Origin: an uncultured Desulfobacter sp.
GTDB lineage: Bacteria > Desulfobacterota > Desulfobacteria > Desulfobacterales > Desulfobacteraceae
DNA length: 64,000 nt
Assembly (NCBI RefSeq): GCF_963677125.1
Contig: NZ_OY781882.1
Span: forward strand, 5,478,501 to 5,542,500
Direction of reading: 5' to 3'
Below are positions 52,297 through 61,040 of the stretch, in pieces; positions within the stretch are counted from its first letter, which is position 1; each line of letters starts with the position of its first letter. The notes under the pieces were generated by a model that had not been told where the DNA came from, made no database searches, and saw only the letters and a list, made by a program, of their open reading frames with translations. Position numbers and translations under genes: made by a program.

Positions 52297-54627
52297 ATGA
52301 AGCTGCAATATCAACTTAATCTATTTGCCATCGTAATATTGCTTTCCGTATCAGGGGCCATTTGCTCGGCCGGTGTTGTTGCGATCAAGCGTGTAACCAT
52401 GGAGCTTAACGCCAAACTGATAAACAACCAAGTGACTAATTTGATAAGTGAAATTCAAGAGGCCCATCAAATTCTAAAAAACAGCAGGGTCGATCTTGTT
52501 CCCAACTATATTCACCGGACTCAAGACGATTTACTGGAAGTTTTTTCATCTTACCATTTCGGTAAAACCGGAGGGCTGATCGTTTTAGATACAGTGACCA
52601 AGAAAAAACTTATCGCGTCTGATTCAAAATTTTTGATGCACGATGATTGGATTGACACAATGCTGATCCCAACCAAGAAGGACGATCCATCTGCAAACGT
52701 CTTTGGGCATTATGTGATGGGATATCATGTATATCCTGACTGGAACTGGCTTGTGGCGGTTTTTATAGAAAAAAAAGAGATCATGGCTGCCAGGAGCAGT
52801 TTTCTTTATCAGGCGATTTTTATTCTTGCCGGGAGTCTGGCAGCAGGCATCTTGCTGTTTATCTGGTTTAACGGCAGGGTCATCAAACCCATTCGCCATC
52901 TTTCGGCGGCCGCAGAGAGTATCAGCAAGGGAGAGTGGAATGTCCTTGTACCGAAAATAAAAGGCAAAAATGAAGTTGCAAAGCTTTCGTTAATTTTTCA
53001 TAAAATGTCCCGGAATCTAGCTGGGATGTACAGTGAGCTGCAGAGAAATTTAGACGATATCGCAAATTCGAAAGAAGAGCTGCGACTAAGTCGGGAGCAG
53101 TTCAGGGGACTTGTAGAAACAAGCAGTGATTTGATCTGGGAGGTGAATAGTCGTGGCCGGTATTCATATATCAGTCCCCAGGTCACTCAATTGCTTGGAT
53201 ATAAATCGTCAGATCTGCTTGGTACGAACCCGGAAGGGTTGGAACTCCCCTTGAACGATCCGGATGAACCACCGCAAGTTAAAGAATTGTTGTCAGAGAA
53301 CAAAGCCTTTGAAGGAATTGAAAGGCACCTACAGAAAAAAAACGGAGAAACCATTATACTGGAAAGCAGTGGTGTGCCGTTTTTCAGCGCAACGGGGGAA
53401 AAACTTGGGTTTCGTGGCATTGATCGTGATATCACCGAACGCAAAAAAGCGGCGGCCGAACAACAGCTTTTGCAAGAACAGCTTACCCAGACACAAAAAA
53501 TGGAGGCAATCGGACGTCTTGCCGGTGGTGTCGCCCATGATTTCAACAACATGCTCAGTGTCATTATTGGTCATGCTGAGATGGCACTGTCTCATCTTTC
53601 TGACACTGATCCCCATTACCAGGCATTTTACGAAATTAAAAATGCCGGAGAGCGATCCAGCCGCCTTACCCGCCATCTTCTTGCATTTGCCAGGAAACAG
53701 ACTGTAGAGCTCAAAGTCATTGATCTCAATGAGGTAATCAGTGAAATGACCTCCATGTTAAAACGCCTTATCGGGGAACATATTGATTTTGTATGGATTC
53801 CCGGCCATGGGCTCTGGCAGGTTAAGCTGGATAAAAGCCAGGTGGATCAAATTCTTGCCAACCTTTGTGTGAATGGGCGTGATGCCATTTCAGGTGTCGG
53901 GAAAATAACCATCGAGACATCAAATGAAACAATAGACGAAGAATATTGTTTAAATAATACTTATTTCCTTCCGGGAGATTATGTCTGTCTTGCTGTGAGT
54001 GATAATGGCTGCGGCATGGATGATAAAACCGTCAGCCAGATTTTTGAACCGTTTTTTACAACCAAGGACGCAGGCAAAGGTACAGGGCTTGGCTTATCAA
54101 CGATCTACGGCATCCTTAAGCAGAACAACGGCTTTATTAACGTGTACAGTGAACTTGGCCAAGGCACGACATTTAAACTATATTTCAGGCGTTATATTGG
54201 AAATAGTGCCGTGTTAGACACACAGCATAAAATAAAGGCGGCTCCCATCGGCACAGAAACCATTCTGCTGGTTGAAGATGAGCCGGCAATCCTTAAGATG
54301 ATCTCTTCTGCGCTGAGCAAAAACGGGTATAATGTGCTAAAGGCCAGTCTTCCGGATAAAGCGATTGAACTTGCCGGTGAAAATAAAAAAATCGACCTTT
54401 TGCTCACCGATGTGATTATGCCGTCCATGAACGGGCATCAGTTGGCAGAATTAATTACAAAGCGTCATTCATCAATGCAATGTTTATATATGTCCGGATA
54501 TACAGCAGACGTTATTGCCCATCATGGGGTGCTGGACGACAACATCAACTTTATTACCAAACCGTTTAGGGTGAAAGCTTTACTCAGTAAAATACGTTCC
54601 ATATTAGATGATGTCCAGGAGGCTTAA
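52297..54627 (+). CDS. Hybrid kinase Cache-HAMP-PAS-HK-REC
   Basis: 776 aa. A membrane helix (about 8-30), an extracellular single-Cache-type domain (about 35-165; HFGKTGGLIVLD, MGYHVYPDWNW), a second helix near 172-192 and HAMP lead to a PAS domain (about 262-390). HisKA has AHDFNNML (His near 414), the ATPase domain has NLCVNGRDA, DNGCGM and GTGLGLS, and a C-terminal receiver has LLTDVIMPS (Asp near 704). It follows the tandem binding-protein gene by 24 bases; its end overlaps the convergent sfsA gene by 24 bases. Confidence 0.93.
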   Translation: MKLQYQLNLFAIVILLSVSGAICSAGVVAIKRVTMELNAKLINNQVTNLISEIQEAHQILKNSRVDLVPNYIHRTQDDLLEVFSSYHFGKTGGLIVLDTVTKKKLIASDSKFLMHDDWIDTMLIPTKKDDPSANVFGHYVMGYHVYPDWNWLVAVFIEKKEIMAARSSFLYQAIFILAGSLAAGILLFIWFNGRVIKPIRHLSAAAESISKGEWNVLVPKIKGKNEVAKLSLIFHKMSRNLAGMYSELQRNLDDIANSKEELRLSREQFRGLVETSSDLIWEVNSRGRYSYISPQVTQLLGYKSSDLLGTNPEGLELPLNDPDEPPQVKELLSENKAFEGIERHLQKKNGETIILESSGVPFFSATGEKLGFRGIDRDITERKKAAAEQQLLQEQLTQTQKMEAIGRLAGGVAHDFNNMLSVIIGHAEMALSHLSDTDPHYQAFYEIKNAGERSSRLTRHLLAFARKQTVELKVIDLNEVISEMTSMLKRLIGEHIDFVWIPGHGLWQVKLDKSQVDQILANLCVNGRDAISGVGKITIETSNETIDEEYCLNNTYFLPGDYVCLAVSDNGCGMDDKTVSQIFEPFFTTKDAGKGTGLGLSTIYGILKQNNGFINVYSELGQGTTFKLYFRRYIGNSAVLDTQHKIKAAPIGTETILLVEDEPAILKMISSALSKNGYNVLKASLPDKAIELAGENKKIDLLLTDVIMPSMNGHQLAELITKRHSSMQCLYMSGYTADVIAHHGVLDDNINFITKPFRVKALLSKIRSILDDVQEA

Positions 54628-55329
54628 AGATCGATCCAGGCAAATCAGTGCCGGGTCTGCATCCAGATAAAAAGCAACATCCCGGATAATGATTTCAACG
54701 TTCTTTAACCGAGCCTGCATCAATTTTTCTGCATAGTCCGGATCAATGTCCGCGGCCGGGGTGAACCTATCGGCATCCGTTCGCTGAACAAGGAAAAACA
54801 GAACCGCCCTGTGTCCCTCGGCAGCCAGTTTCACAAGTTCCTGGATATGCTTTTGTCCCCGTGTTGTAACGGCATCCGGGAACCTGGCGATTCCGTTTTC
54901 CACCAAGGTGCAGTTTTTGATTTCCACAAAACATGACGCTTTATTGTCACTGTCCAGCATCAGGTCTAAGCGGGTGTGTTCGGAGGTTTTTACTTCAGAT
55001 CTTACCTGACTGTATCCGGATAGTTCCGGAATCAGATTGTTTTCCACAGATGCCTTGACCAGTCGGTTGGGCACCAGCGTATTAATGCCGATGACCGTGC
55101 CGTCAATCCGGGTAAGTTCCCAGGTGTATTTAAGCTTTCGTTTCGGGTTGGTGCTGTGTGAGATCCATGCCTCGGCGCCCGGCTGGGCGCAGCCTTTCAT
55201 GGACCCGGAGTTCGGGCAGTGGGCCGTGACCACTTCACCGTTTTCCAGTTCAATATCCGCCAGAAAGCGTTTATACCGCTTTAAAAGTTTTCCCTTGATC
55301 AAGGGCGGCAGTTCATATCCTTTATACAT
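54604..55329 (-). CDS. sfsA: SfsA family protein
   Basis: 241 aa. Full SfsA pattern: LIKGKLLKRYKRFLADIEL, AHCPNSGSMKGC, then VRSEVKTSEHTRLDLML and the nuclease-like FVEIKNCTL, with FPDAVTTRGQKH. The family has a DNA-binding start and a nuclease-like core; its original name comes from sugar-fermentation stimulation in E. coli. ATG 55329 (MYKGYEL) is preferred to 55341 because AAAGG then lies 12 bases upstream. It overlaps the end of the upstream TIGR02757 gene by 8 bases. Confidence 0.95.
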   Translation of the reverse strand: MYKGYELPPLIKGKLLKRYKRFLADIELENGEVVTAHCPNSGSMKGCAQPGAEAWISHSTNPKRKLKYTWELTRIDGTVIGINTLVPNRLVKASVENNLIPELSGYSQVRSEVKTSEHTRLDLMLDSDNKASCFVEIKNCTLVENGIARFPDAVTTRGQKHIQELVKLAAEGHRAVLFFLVQRTDADRFTPAADIDPDYAEKLMQARLKNVEIIIRDVAFYLDADPALICLDRSLSLLDII

Positions 55330-56131
55330 GATAGGTATCATCCTTTAAAAACCGTTTCAATTCGGAAATGTCAAGCCCGTCACGAATGCCGAAGCGGGTA
55401 AGACAGAAATCATATTTTACCGGATCATCCGGGTTGATCCGCCTGAAACCTTCTGTGATCTGGGCGGCGCAGATCCTGTCGGCACTTCGTCGTTTTGTAA
55501 ATCCAAGCATCTGTCCGATTTTAAACATGTGTGCATCCACAGGACAGGTCAGCGCAGCGGCCGGTACGTTGGACCAGCCCCCCGGATCCACCTGGTCTTT
55601 GCGTATCATCCATCTTAAAAACAGGTGGCTGCGTTTGCAGGCAGACGATTTTTGGGGATCTGCTAGAAGGTGCCCTGCGCCCCCTGCCTGTATGACCCGT
55701 GTTCTGATCCGGGCAAGTCCGTCCAACAGATCTGCCTCGCCCCCCTGGTCCGCAGCAAAACAGGCCCCCAGAGAACCGTATTCGGCAATAACCTTCCGGA
55801 GCCCCATGATCAAGGCGATTAAGTGATCTCCTGTGGCAAATCTATATTTAAAGTTTTGAAACATCCCGGCAATGCATTTCGGATCTGCATTCATCACAAA
55901 TCTGTGAAGGTCAGGCCCTATCTTTTCAAGCACCATGGACACAGCCTGCATGATCATGGCCACCCGGCCATAGGCCAGACTTGAGGCGATAATCCCTGCG
56001 ATCTCCCTGTCCCGGACATCCGGATAGTTGTAAAGAAAAAGTAAAGGGTCAGGATCAACATACTGTTTGCGGTTATACGCCAAATAAATTTGATCCAGCT
56101 TTGATTTGAGTTTTTGTATGCTGATTTTCAT
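55322..56131 (-). CDS. TIGR02757 (DUF2400) family protein
   Basis: 269 aa. Matches the TIGR02757/DUF2400 family: YVDPDPLLFLYNYPDVRDREIAG, IASSLAYGRVAMI, HRFVMNADP, LFLRWMIRKDQVDPGGW and LTCPVDAHMFKIG. This helical family is widespread in Bacteroidetes and Desulfobacterota and resembles HhH-type DNA glycosylases in part (helix-hairpin-like PVDAHMFKIG), but no activity is established. Coupled to sfsA. Confidence 0.88.
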   Translation of the reverse strand: MKISIQKLKSKLDQIYLAYNRKQYVDPDPLLFLYNYPDVRDREIAGIIASSLAYGRVAMIMQAVSMVLEKIGPDLHRFVMNADPKCIAGMFQNFKYRFATGDHLIALIMGLRKVIAEYGSLGACFAADQGGEADLLDGLARIRTRVIQAGGAGHLLADPQKSSACKRSHLFLRWMIRKDQVDPGGWSNVPAAALTCPVDAHMFKIGQMLGFTKRRSADRICAAQITEGFRRINPDDPVKYDFCLTRFGIRDGLDISELKRFLKDDTYHV

Positions 56132-56310
56132 GTTAACACATTAAAGCAAAATAGAGGCCAATTGACGCGGTAATATAATCAAATCAATTGATGGCGTAAC
56201 AAAAAAAGTTTTGAAAAACTTTTCAAGATGCAAAGTATATGATCAAATTGAATTGTGATATTTTGTCTATAATGCTGAAATAGAGCCCAACAAGACTGAG
56301 GAATAATCTG

Positions 56311-57462
56311 ATGACTGCTGTGCAAGAGACCCGGCAAACCGGGGAAAGAAAGTTGGTCTATGAAATTTACCTGCTCGCTTTGTTACTGATTTTTATTTGT
56401 CTGGTGCCTGGGAAAAAGAACCTCGCCTTTGCAACTTCAAATTTTGCACCACAAAAAACGCAGTTTGTCGTTGGCACGAAGCATGTCCCTCCATTTGCGT
56501 TTAAAGATGACACTGGCCATTGGCAAGGCATCAGCATAGCGCTGTGGAAAACAATTGCCAAGGAGATGAACCTTGAGTATCGATTTGTGGAAATGGATCT
56601 GAAAGGGCTTCTTGATGGGCTTGAAAAAAGAACCATTGATGCTGCGGTGGCAGCACTGACCATTACGGCTGAACGCGAAAAAAAAATTGATTTTTCTCAT
56701 CCTTTTCATAATAGCGGATTGGGAATTTCTGTTATCACAGAAAAGGGCAGCTCTTGGGTACCGCTGATCAGCCGTTTTTTTTCGTTTGATTTTCTCGAGG
56801 TCATTTTTACTTTGTTCATGCTGCTTTTACTGGTGGGGCTTCTGATTTGGTTTTTTGAAAAAGACAAAAATAGAGAACAATTTGGTGGATCTCCTTTTTC
56901 GGGCATTGGTTCAGGTTTCTGGTGGTCTGCCGTTACCATGACAACCGTTGGGTACGGCGATAAAGCACCCAGAACAGTAGCCGGCCGGTTTGTCGGATTA
57001 ATCTGGATGTTCGTTGCCATCATTATAATTTCAAGCTTTACCGCAGCCATCACATCGACCCTTACGGTCAACCAGATTCGTTCCCGTGTCAGGGGCCCCC
57101 AAGACCTTCATAAAGTATCTGTCGGCTCGGTTATCTATTCAACCAGTGCGACATGGCTAGAAGAAAATCGGATTATCTCAAAACATTTTAATTCTGCCAA
57201 AGAGGCGCTGGATGCCCTGGCTTCAGGAGAAGTGGCGGCCGTTGTATATGATGCCCCGATTTTAAAGTATTTTGTTTTGCAATATTTTAAAGGCTCTATC
57301 CATGTTCTAAGCTCCAATTTTGAAAAGCAACAGTACGGTATCGGTCTTTCAAGTGGAAGTCCGTACAGGGAGCACATCAATCAACTTATTCCGGAGATCA
57401 TCAATTCCGACCAATGGCAGACACTGCTTTTTGAATATCTGGGAGAGACCGCACAGCTCTGA
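56311..57462 (+). CDS. GluR0-like ligand-gated potassium channel subunit
   Basis: 383 aa. A signal/anchor near residues 18-42 is followed by an SBP_bac_3 ligand domain split in two (S1 about 50-150; VGTKHVPPFAFKD, AAVAALTITAEREKKIDFS; S2 about 255-380). Between them lie a membrane helix (near 160-183), a pore loop with the potassium filter TVGYGD (near 211) and a second pore helix (near 228-250). This S1-M1-P-M2-S2 order is that of bacterial ionotropic glutamate receptor-like channels. Ligand contact residues such as the Arg in TAEREKK are plausible. Four subunits are expected. GAGGAA precedes the ATG. Confidence 0.9.
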   Translation: MTAVQETRQTGERKLVYEIYLLALLLIFICLVPGKKNLAFATSNFAPQKTQFVVGTKHVPPFAFKDDTGHWQGISIALWKTIAKEMNLEYRFVEMDLKGLLDGLEKRTIDAAVAALTITAEREKKIDFSHPFHNSGLGISVITEKGSSWVPLISRFFSFDFLEVIFTLFMLLLLVGLLIWFFEKDKNREQFGGSPFSGIGSGFWWSAVTMTTVGYGDKAPRTVAGRFVGLIWMFVAIIIISSFTAAITSTLTVNQIRSRVRGPQDLHKVSVGSVIYSTSATWLEENRIISKHFNSAKEALDALASGEVAAVVYDAPILKYFVLQYFKGSIHVLSSNFEKQQYGIGLSSGSPYREHINQLIPEIINSDQWQTLLFEYLGETAQL

Positions 57463-57487
57463 ACACAAAAGAACAGGAGGCAAATTG

Positions 57488-57538
57488 ATGAAATTCGATC
57501 TAATGTCCCTTTGCGTAAACGGAATTTGTAAAGAATGA
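57488..57538 (+). CDS. Possible 16-residue peptide
   Basis: A 16-codon frame (MKFDLMSLCVNGICKE) follows a near-perfect ribosome site, CAGGAGG, seven bases before its ATG. It has two Cys. It lies 25 bases after the channel gene and ahead of the proC promoter. It may be a real small peptide, a leader, or the start of a deleted gene; nothing in sequence alone settles this. Confidence 0.3.
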   Translation: MKFDLMSLCVNGICKE

Positions 57539-57546
57539 TATTTGCC

Positions 57547-57576
57547 TTGACACGAATTTGGAGTGGACCATAGTAT
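57547..57576 (+). promoter_or_regulatory. Probable proC promoter
   Basis: TTGACA, 18 bases, TAGTAT, 40 bases before the proC ATG. GGAG and CTCC flank the -10 side as a loose inverted pair. Confidence 0.55.
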
Positions 57577-57615
57577 AGGCTCCTTATTATTACTTCAGCC
57601 CAAAAAGGAGGCGTA

Positions 57616-58467
57616 ATGCTTCAGAATAAAAAAATCGGCTTCATTGGAAGCGGCAACATGGGAGAAGCCCTGGTCAGCGGGCTTGTACTGTCCAAAGCGG
57701 CAAAACCCGAAGATATCATCTGCTCGGATGTTTTTCCCGAGACACTCAAGGCGATTCAGGAAAAATACGGGGTGTTAACCACATCCAGCAATATTGAAGT
57801 GTGTGAAAAATCAGAAATCATTATCTACGCCACTAAACCCCAGATCTTGGGTTCCGTACTCAAGGAGACCGCTCCGGCCCTGGATAAATCCAAGCTTGTG
57901 ATCTCCATTGCTGCAGGTGTACCCTTGGCTGCCATTGCCGCAGGCCTTAAAAAAGAACTGAGACTGATCAGATCCATGCCCAATATCTGTGCATTTGTTA
58001 AAGAGAGCGCCACAGCAGTGTGCGCTGGACAGTTCGTCCAGGAAGGTGATGTGGAACTGGCCCGGGCGGTTTTTGATTCTGTGGGGAAAACCGTATTTAT
58101 CCAGGAGAATATACTCATGGATGCCTTCACAGGATTAAGCGGGTCAGGTCCGGCCTATATTTTTACCATTGTGGATGCCATGGCCGATGCCGGTGTAAAA
58201 ATGGGCTTGTCCAGAAAAGATTCCCTGTTTTTATCCACCCAGACCGTGCTGGGTGCGGCTCAGCTGCTTCTTGAAAGCGGGGAACATCCGGGTCAGTTAA
58301 AAGACAGGGTTGCATCTCCTGGGGGGACTGCCATTGCCGGCATCCATACCCTGGAGCAGGGCGGGCTTCGCACAACCTTGATCAATGCCGTGGAATCTGC
58401 AACCAAGCGGTCCATGGAGCTGGGTGATATGATGGTGAAGGATTTCATCAAAAACGCGGAAAATTAA
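57616..58467 (+). CDS. proC: Pyrroline-5-carboxylate reductase
   Basis: 283 aa. Last step of proline synthesis, reducing pyrroline-5-carboxylate with NAD(P)H. It has the Rossmann start KIGFIGSGNMGEALVSG, IIYATKPQ, IRSMPNICAFV and the family signature LSGSGPAYIFTIVDAMADAG, with VASPGGTAIAG near the C-terminus. AAAGGAGG lies before the ATG and a hairpin terminator follows. Complete and ordinary. Confidence 0.97.
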   Translation: MLQNKKIGFIGSGNMGEALVSGLVLSKAAKPEDIICSDVFPETLKAIQEKYGVLTTSSNIEVCEKSEIIIYATKPQILGSVLKETAPALDKSKLVISIAAGVPLAAIAAGLKKELRLIRSMPNICAFVKESATAVCAGQFVQEGDVELARAVFDSVGKTVFIQENILMDAFTGLSGSGPAYIFTIVDAMADAGVKMGLSRKDSLFLSTQTVLGAAQLLLESGEHPGQLKDRVASPGGTAIAGIHTLEQGGLRTTLINAVESATKRSMELGDMMVKDFIKNAEN

Positions 58468-58474
58468 ATAAAAT

Positions 58475-58520
58475 AACCGGAAGATGGGTCAGGACGGCCC
58501 ATCTCCCGGTTTCGAAAAAA
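58475..58520. terminator. Bidirectional terminator between proC and the DVU0772-like gene
   Basis: AACCGG-A-AGATGGG pairs with CCCATCT-C-CCGGTT. On the minus strand it is followed by TTATTTTATTT; on the plus strand only a short T run follows. Confidence 0.75.
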
Positions 58521-58557
58521 AGGAATTTAACGCAGGTGGTTATATTCAGATGGCGGA

Positions 58558-58911
58558 TTATGCATCAAGTTCCTTTTTAAGCCAGTCTTTGACTTTTCCT
58601 TCCACGGCATAAACCCCTTTATACTTGCCGATACCCTGCATGAAATCAGAGATAACATCTTTGGGCAGATCAAAGCTGCCAAGCTCTTCGGAATCAAACC
58701 CTTTTCTTCTGACAAGGGTCAGGATGGGGTTTTTCTTCCAGGTGTTGATCACAAAGTAAACAGTCTCATTATTATTGTCTCTGGAGTTGTAGTAGCTCTG
58801 AGAACGAAGCGGCCCCCATTCAAGATGCAGGGCAATGGCTTCTTCGGGGGTCATTTCCCAGTCTACTGCATTGATTAGGTTATGGTCTTTTTTTATGTCT
58901 TTGAGTCTCAT
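58558..58911 (-). CDS. DVU0772-type small conserved protein
   Basis: 117 aa. LINAVDWEMTPEEAIALHLEWG, YFVINTWKKNPILTLVRRKG and GVYAVEGKVKDWLKKELDA fit a small family known mainly from sulfate-reducing bacteria (DVU0772 type). Function unknown; acidic and soluble. ATG 58911 has AGGAGG seven bases upstream; an in-frame ATG at 58965 is rejected. The 350 bases upstream hold only an ATAAC/GTTAT inverted repeat (59006-59020) and the terminator near 59160. Confidence 0.8.
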   Translation of the reverse strand: MRLKDIKKDHNLINAVDWEMTPEEAIALHLEWGPLRSQSYYNSRDNNNETVYFVINTWKKNPILTLVRRKGFDSEELGSFDLPKDVISDFMQGIGKYKGVYAVEGKVKDWLKKELDA

Positions 58912-59154
58912 ATAGAAGCCTCCTGTTGTTACGGTTAATCTCCAACTGGAATTATTAGAAAGCAAAGCTTGTGCCAGATTGTGTTGATTGATAATTTTAT
59001 CTATGATAACAAATGGTTATATTTTGTTTGATTTGCGTGGATTAGATATGTATTGAGTTTTTGGGACAGTTTGTGAGACATTTTGGAGAGGACAGTTGTG
59101 TCTCTTTTGGGCGTCTGTCGGTATGAAAATAAATTAAAGCTGTTTTAGTAATTG

Positions 59155-59202
59155 AACATAAAAAATATAAAACACCTTGCCTGCTTAGTGCAGGCAAGGT
59201 GT
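59155..59202 (-). terminator. Strong terminator after the rubredoxin gene
   Basis: AACACCTTGCCTGC (59170-59183) and GCAGGCAAGGTGTT (59189-59202) form a perfect 14-base stem; on the minus strand the stem runs into TTTTATATTTTTTATG. Confidence 0.92.
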
Positions 59203-59262
59203 TGATTTATCTTCAAGTACCCTTCAGCAAATCATTTTGCCAAATATTTTTGGACCGTATTT

Positions 59263-59442
59263 TTAGCCTAGGCATTTAAAACTCTTTGGGCTGGCTCCGC
59301 AGATTGGGCAGCGCCAATCTTCGGGCAGATCTTCAAATTTTATTCCTTTTTTAATTTTTCCTTTGCGATCACCTTTATCCGGGTCATAAATAAATCCGCA
59401 GTTGGTAACCTGACACTGGTACATATCCTTGGGATCTGACAT
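59263..59442 (-). CDS. Rubredoxin with CX4C first iron-binding loop
   Basis: 59 aa, encoded on the minus strand from ATG at 59442 behind GGAGGAATT. The second iron loop is standard (CPICG), with WRCPICGASPKSF and IKFEDLPEDW as in rubredoxins. The first loop reads CQVTNCG, four residues between the Cys instead of two, the form described for a second rubredoxin in some Desulfovibrio. It should carry a single Fe(Cys)4 site for electron transfer in the cytoplasm, for example in oxygen detoxification. A strong terminator follows. Confidence 0.92.
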   Translation of the reverse strand: MSDPKDMYQCQVTNCGFIYDPDKGDRKGKIKKGIKFEDLPEDWRCPICGASPKSFKCLG

Positions 59443-59640
59443 AATTCCTCCTTATTTTTTAAGTATACTTGCCGTTAAAATTGTTATCTGCACTGGGGCA
59501 AACATGGATTTTGTTTCCGTGCAGGAATTTTCAACGATTTTGAAGGATATATTAGCAATCTATGTACCACTTTTAAATCAAAACATATAGTTTTACAGTA
59601 TTTGGACTTTAGCTGAGATCCGCCTTTAATAATTAAGTAT

Positions 59641-59721
59641 GGATAAGTACTTGAATTGCTTTTATTGTTTGTTCTGTGTTGAGTCCGGCCGTTAATAGGT
59701 CGGATCACCTTATGATCGTTA
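59641..59721 (+). repeat. Dispersed repeat, family B copy 5 (diverged)
   Basis: GTACTTGAATTGCTTTTATTGTTTGTT-like start, then a central GTC/GGCC part and CCTTATGATCGTTA end, in the order of copy 1. Its last three bases TTA form the stop codon of aroC on the minus strand. Confidence 0.5.
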
Positions 59722-60825
59722 GTTCCCGTTCATGAGGGCCATACCGGCCAATCGGGCCTGCTGTTGCAGCATCACATCGGCCAGCACAAGTGCTGCCATG
59801 CTTTCCACAATGGGTACCGCCCTGGCCACCACACAGGGGTCATGCCGGCCTTTAGCCTCAAGTGTGGCCTGTTGGCCCTTAAAATCGGCGGTTTCCTGGG
59901 CAATCCCGATGGTGGCCGGGGGTTTGAACGCCACCTTAAACACAATGGGCTCCCCGTTGGAGATCCCGCCCTGGATGCCGCCGCTGAAATTGGTTGTGGT
60001 GCCCAGCCGCCCGTCTTTTTTTATAAAGGGGTCATTGTGGGCTGAACCGCGCATTTGCGCCCCGGTAAATCCAGATCCAATTTCAAACCCTTTGGTGGCG
60101 GGAATGGAAAGCATGGCATGAGCCAAAAGTGCCTCAAGTTTGTCAAATATGGGTTCGCCAAGGCCTACCGGTACATTGGTACAGACACATGATACCACGC
60201 CGCCAATGGAGTCCTTATCTTCTTTGGCCTTCAGGACAACCGCCTCCATGGCCTTTGCTGCATCCCCATCCGGGCAGCGGATCATACTGGCATCCACCAT
60301 GGACCGGGTAAGATTTAGCCCATCGGTTTCCGGGGCTTTGATCTCCCCCACCTGGCTGACCCAGGCCACAATATTGATGCCCAGTGCGGTGTTCAGCATT
60401 TTTTCGGCAATAGCACCGGCACACACCCGGCCAATGGTCTCCCGGGCGGAAGACCGGCCGCCGCCTGAGGAGGCCCGGATGCCGTATTTGGATTGATAGG
60501 TGAAATCCGCATGGGAGGGTCTTGGGATATCTGCCATGGATTTATAATCCCCTGGGCGATGGTCTTTATTGGGCACAAACAGACTGATGGGCGTACCAAG
60601 GGTCAGGCCGTGTTCTGTGCCGGACTGGATGGTCACCTGGTCAGACTCCTGTCTGTCCGTTGATACAGCGCTCTGTCCCGGACGTCTGCGGTCGAGCTGA
60701 CACTGGATATCGGGTTCCGTCAACGACATGCCGGGCAGGCACCCGTCCACAACCACCCCAACCCCGGGGCAATGGGATTCACCAAAGGTTGACACACGAA
60801 ACAATCTTCCAAATGAACTTGACAT
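59719..60825 (-). CDS. aroC: Chorismate synthase
   Basis: 368 aa, the usual length. Converts EPSP to chorismate with reduced FMN, the last common step of aromatic amino-acid synthesis. It has FGESHCPGVGVVVDG, the basic RRRPGQS, a HRPGDYKS, RASSGGGRSSARET and TNFSGGIQGGISNG, all family signatures. AAGGAA precedes the ATG. It is flanked by inward-facing copies of repeat family B; the right copy lies upstream and the left copy supplies the stop codon. Confidence 0.97.
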   Translation of the reverse strand: MSSSFGRLFRVSTFGESHCPGVGVVVDGCLPGMSLTEPDIQCQLDRRRPGQSAVSTDRQESDQVTIQSGTEHGLTLGTPISLFVPNKDHRPGDYKSMADIPRPSHADFTYQSKYGIRASSGGGRSSARETIGRVCAGAIAEKMLNTALGINIVAWVSQVGEIKAPETDGLNLTRSMVDASMIRCPDGDAAKAMEAVVLKAKEDKDSIGGVVSCVCTNVPVGLGEPIFDKLEALLAHAMLSIPATKGFEIGSGFTGAQMRGSAHNDPFIKKDGRLGTTTNFSGGIQGGISNGEPIVFKVAFKPPATIGIAQETADFKGQQATLEAKGRHDPCVVARAVPIVESMAALVLADVMLQQQARLAGMALMNGN

Positions 60826-60854
60826 GAATTTTTCCTTATATGTTCTGTTTTCAT

Positions 60855-60900
60855 ATCGCGATCGCTATCGGGATCGCTATCGCTATCGGGATCCCGATAG
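60855..60900. repeat. CGCTATCGGGAT simple repeat with terminal palindrome
   Basis: Tandem six- and twelve-base units (CGCTAT, CGGGAT) ending in CTATCGGGATCCCGATAG, a perfect 18-base palindrome. Located 30-75 bases upstream of aroC. Confidence 0.8.
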
Positions 60901-60908
60901 TACTTTCA

Positions 60909-61006
60909 TTATAACGGCCATGGGCCGTCCTTGGTCTATCTACACCCAGGCTTCGGCCCACAACAGAATATGAAAGTAACTCAATAGGTTGTCGGTACTT
61001 TCATAT
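60909..61006 (-). repeat. Dispersed repeat, family B copy 2
   Basis: Read on the minus strand: ATGAAAGTA hairpin TACTTTCAT, then TCTGTTGTGGGCC, GATAGACCAA and CGGCCCATGGCCGTTAT, a close match to copy 1. It points toward aroC. Confidence 0.8.
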
Positions 61007-61040
61007 AAAAAATGCAGTCGTTCTGCAGGGTATGGTCAGA

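Noticed and set aside
57547..57580. MerR-type promoter with long spacer before proC
   Set aside because: Spacer is 18 bases and the GGAG/CTCC pair is short; no MerR-family gene nearby.
60728..60973. Plus-strand frame with repeated YRDRYRD text
   Set aside because: Product of the CGCTATCGGGAT simple repeat; no ribosome site.
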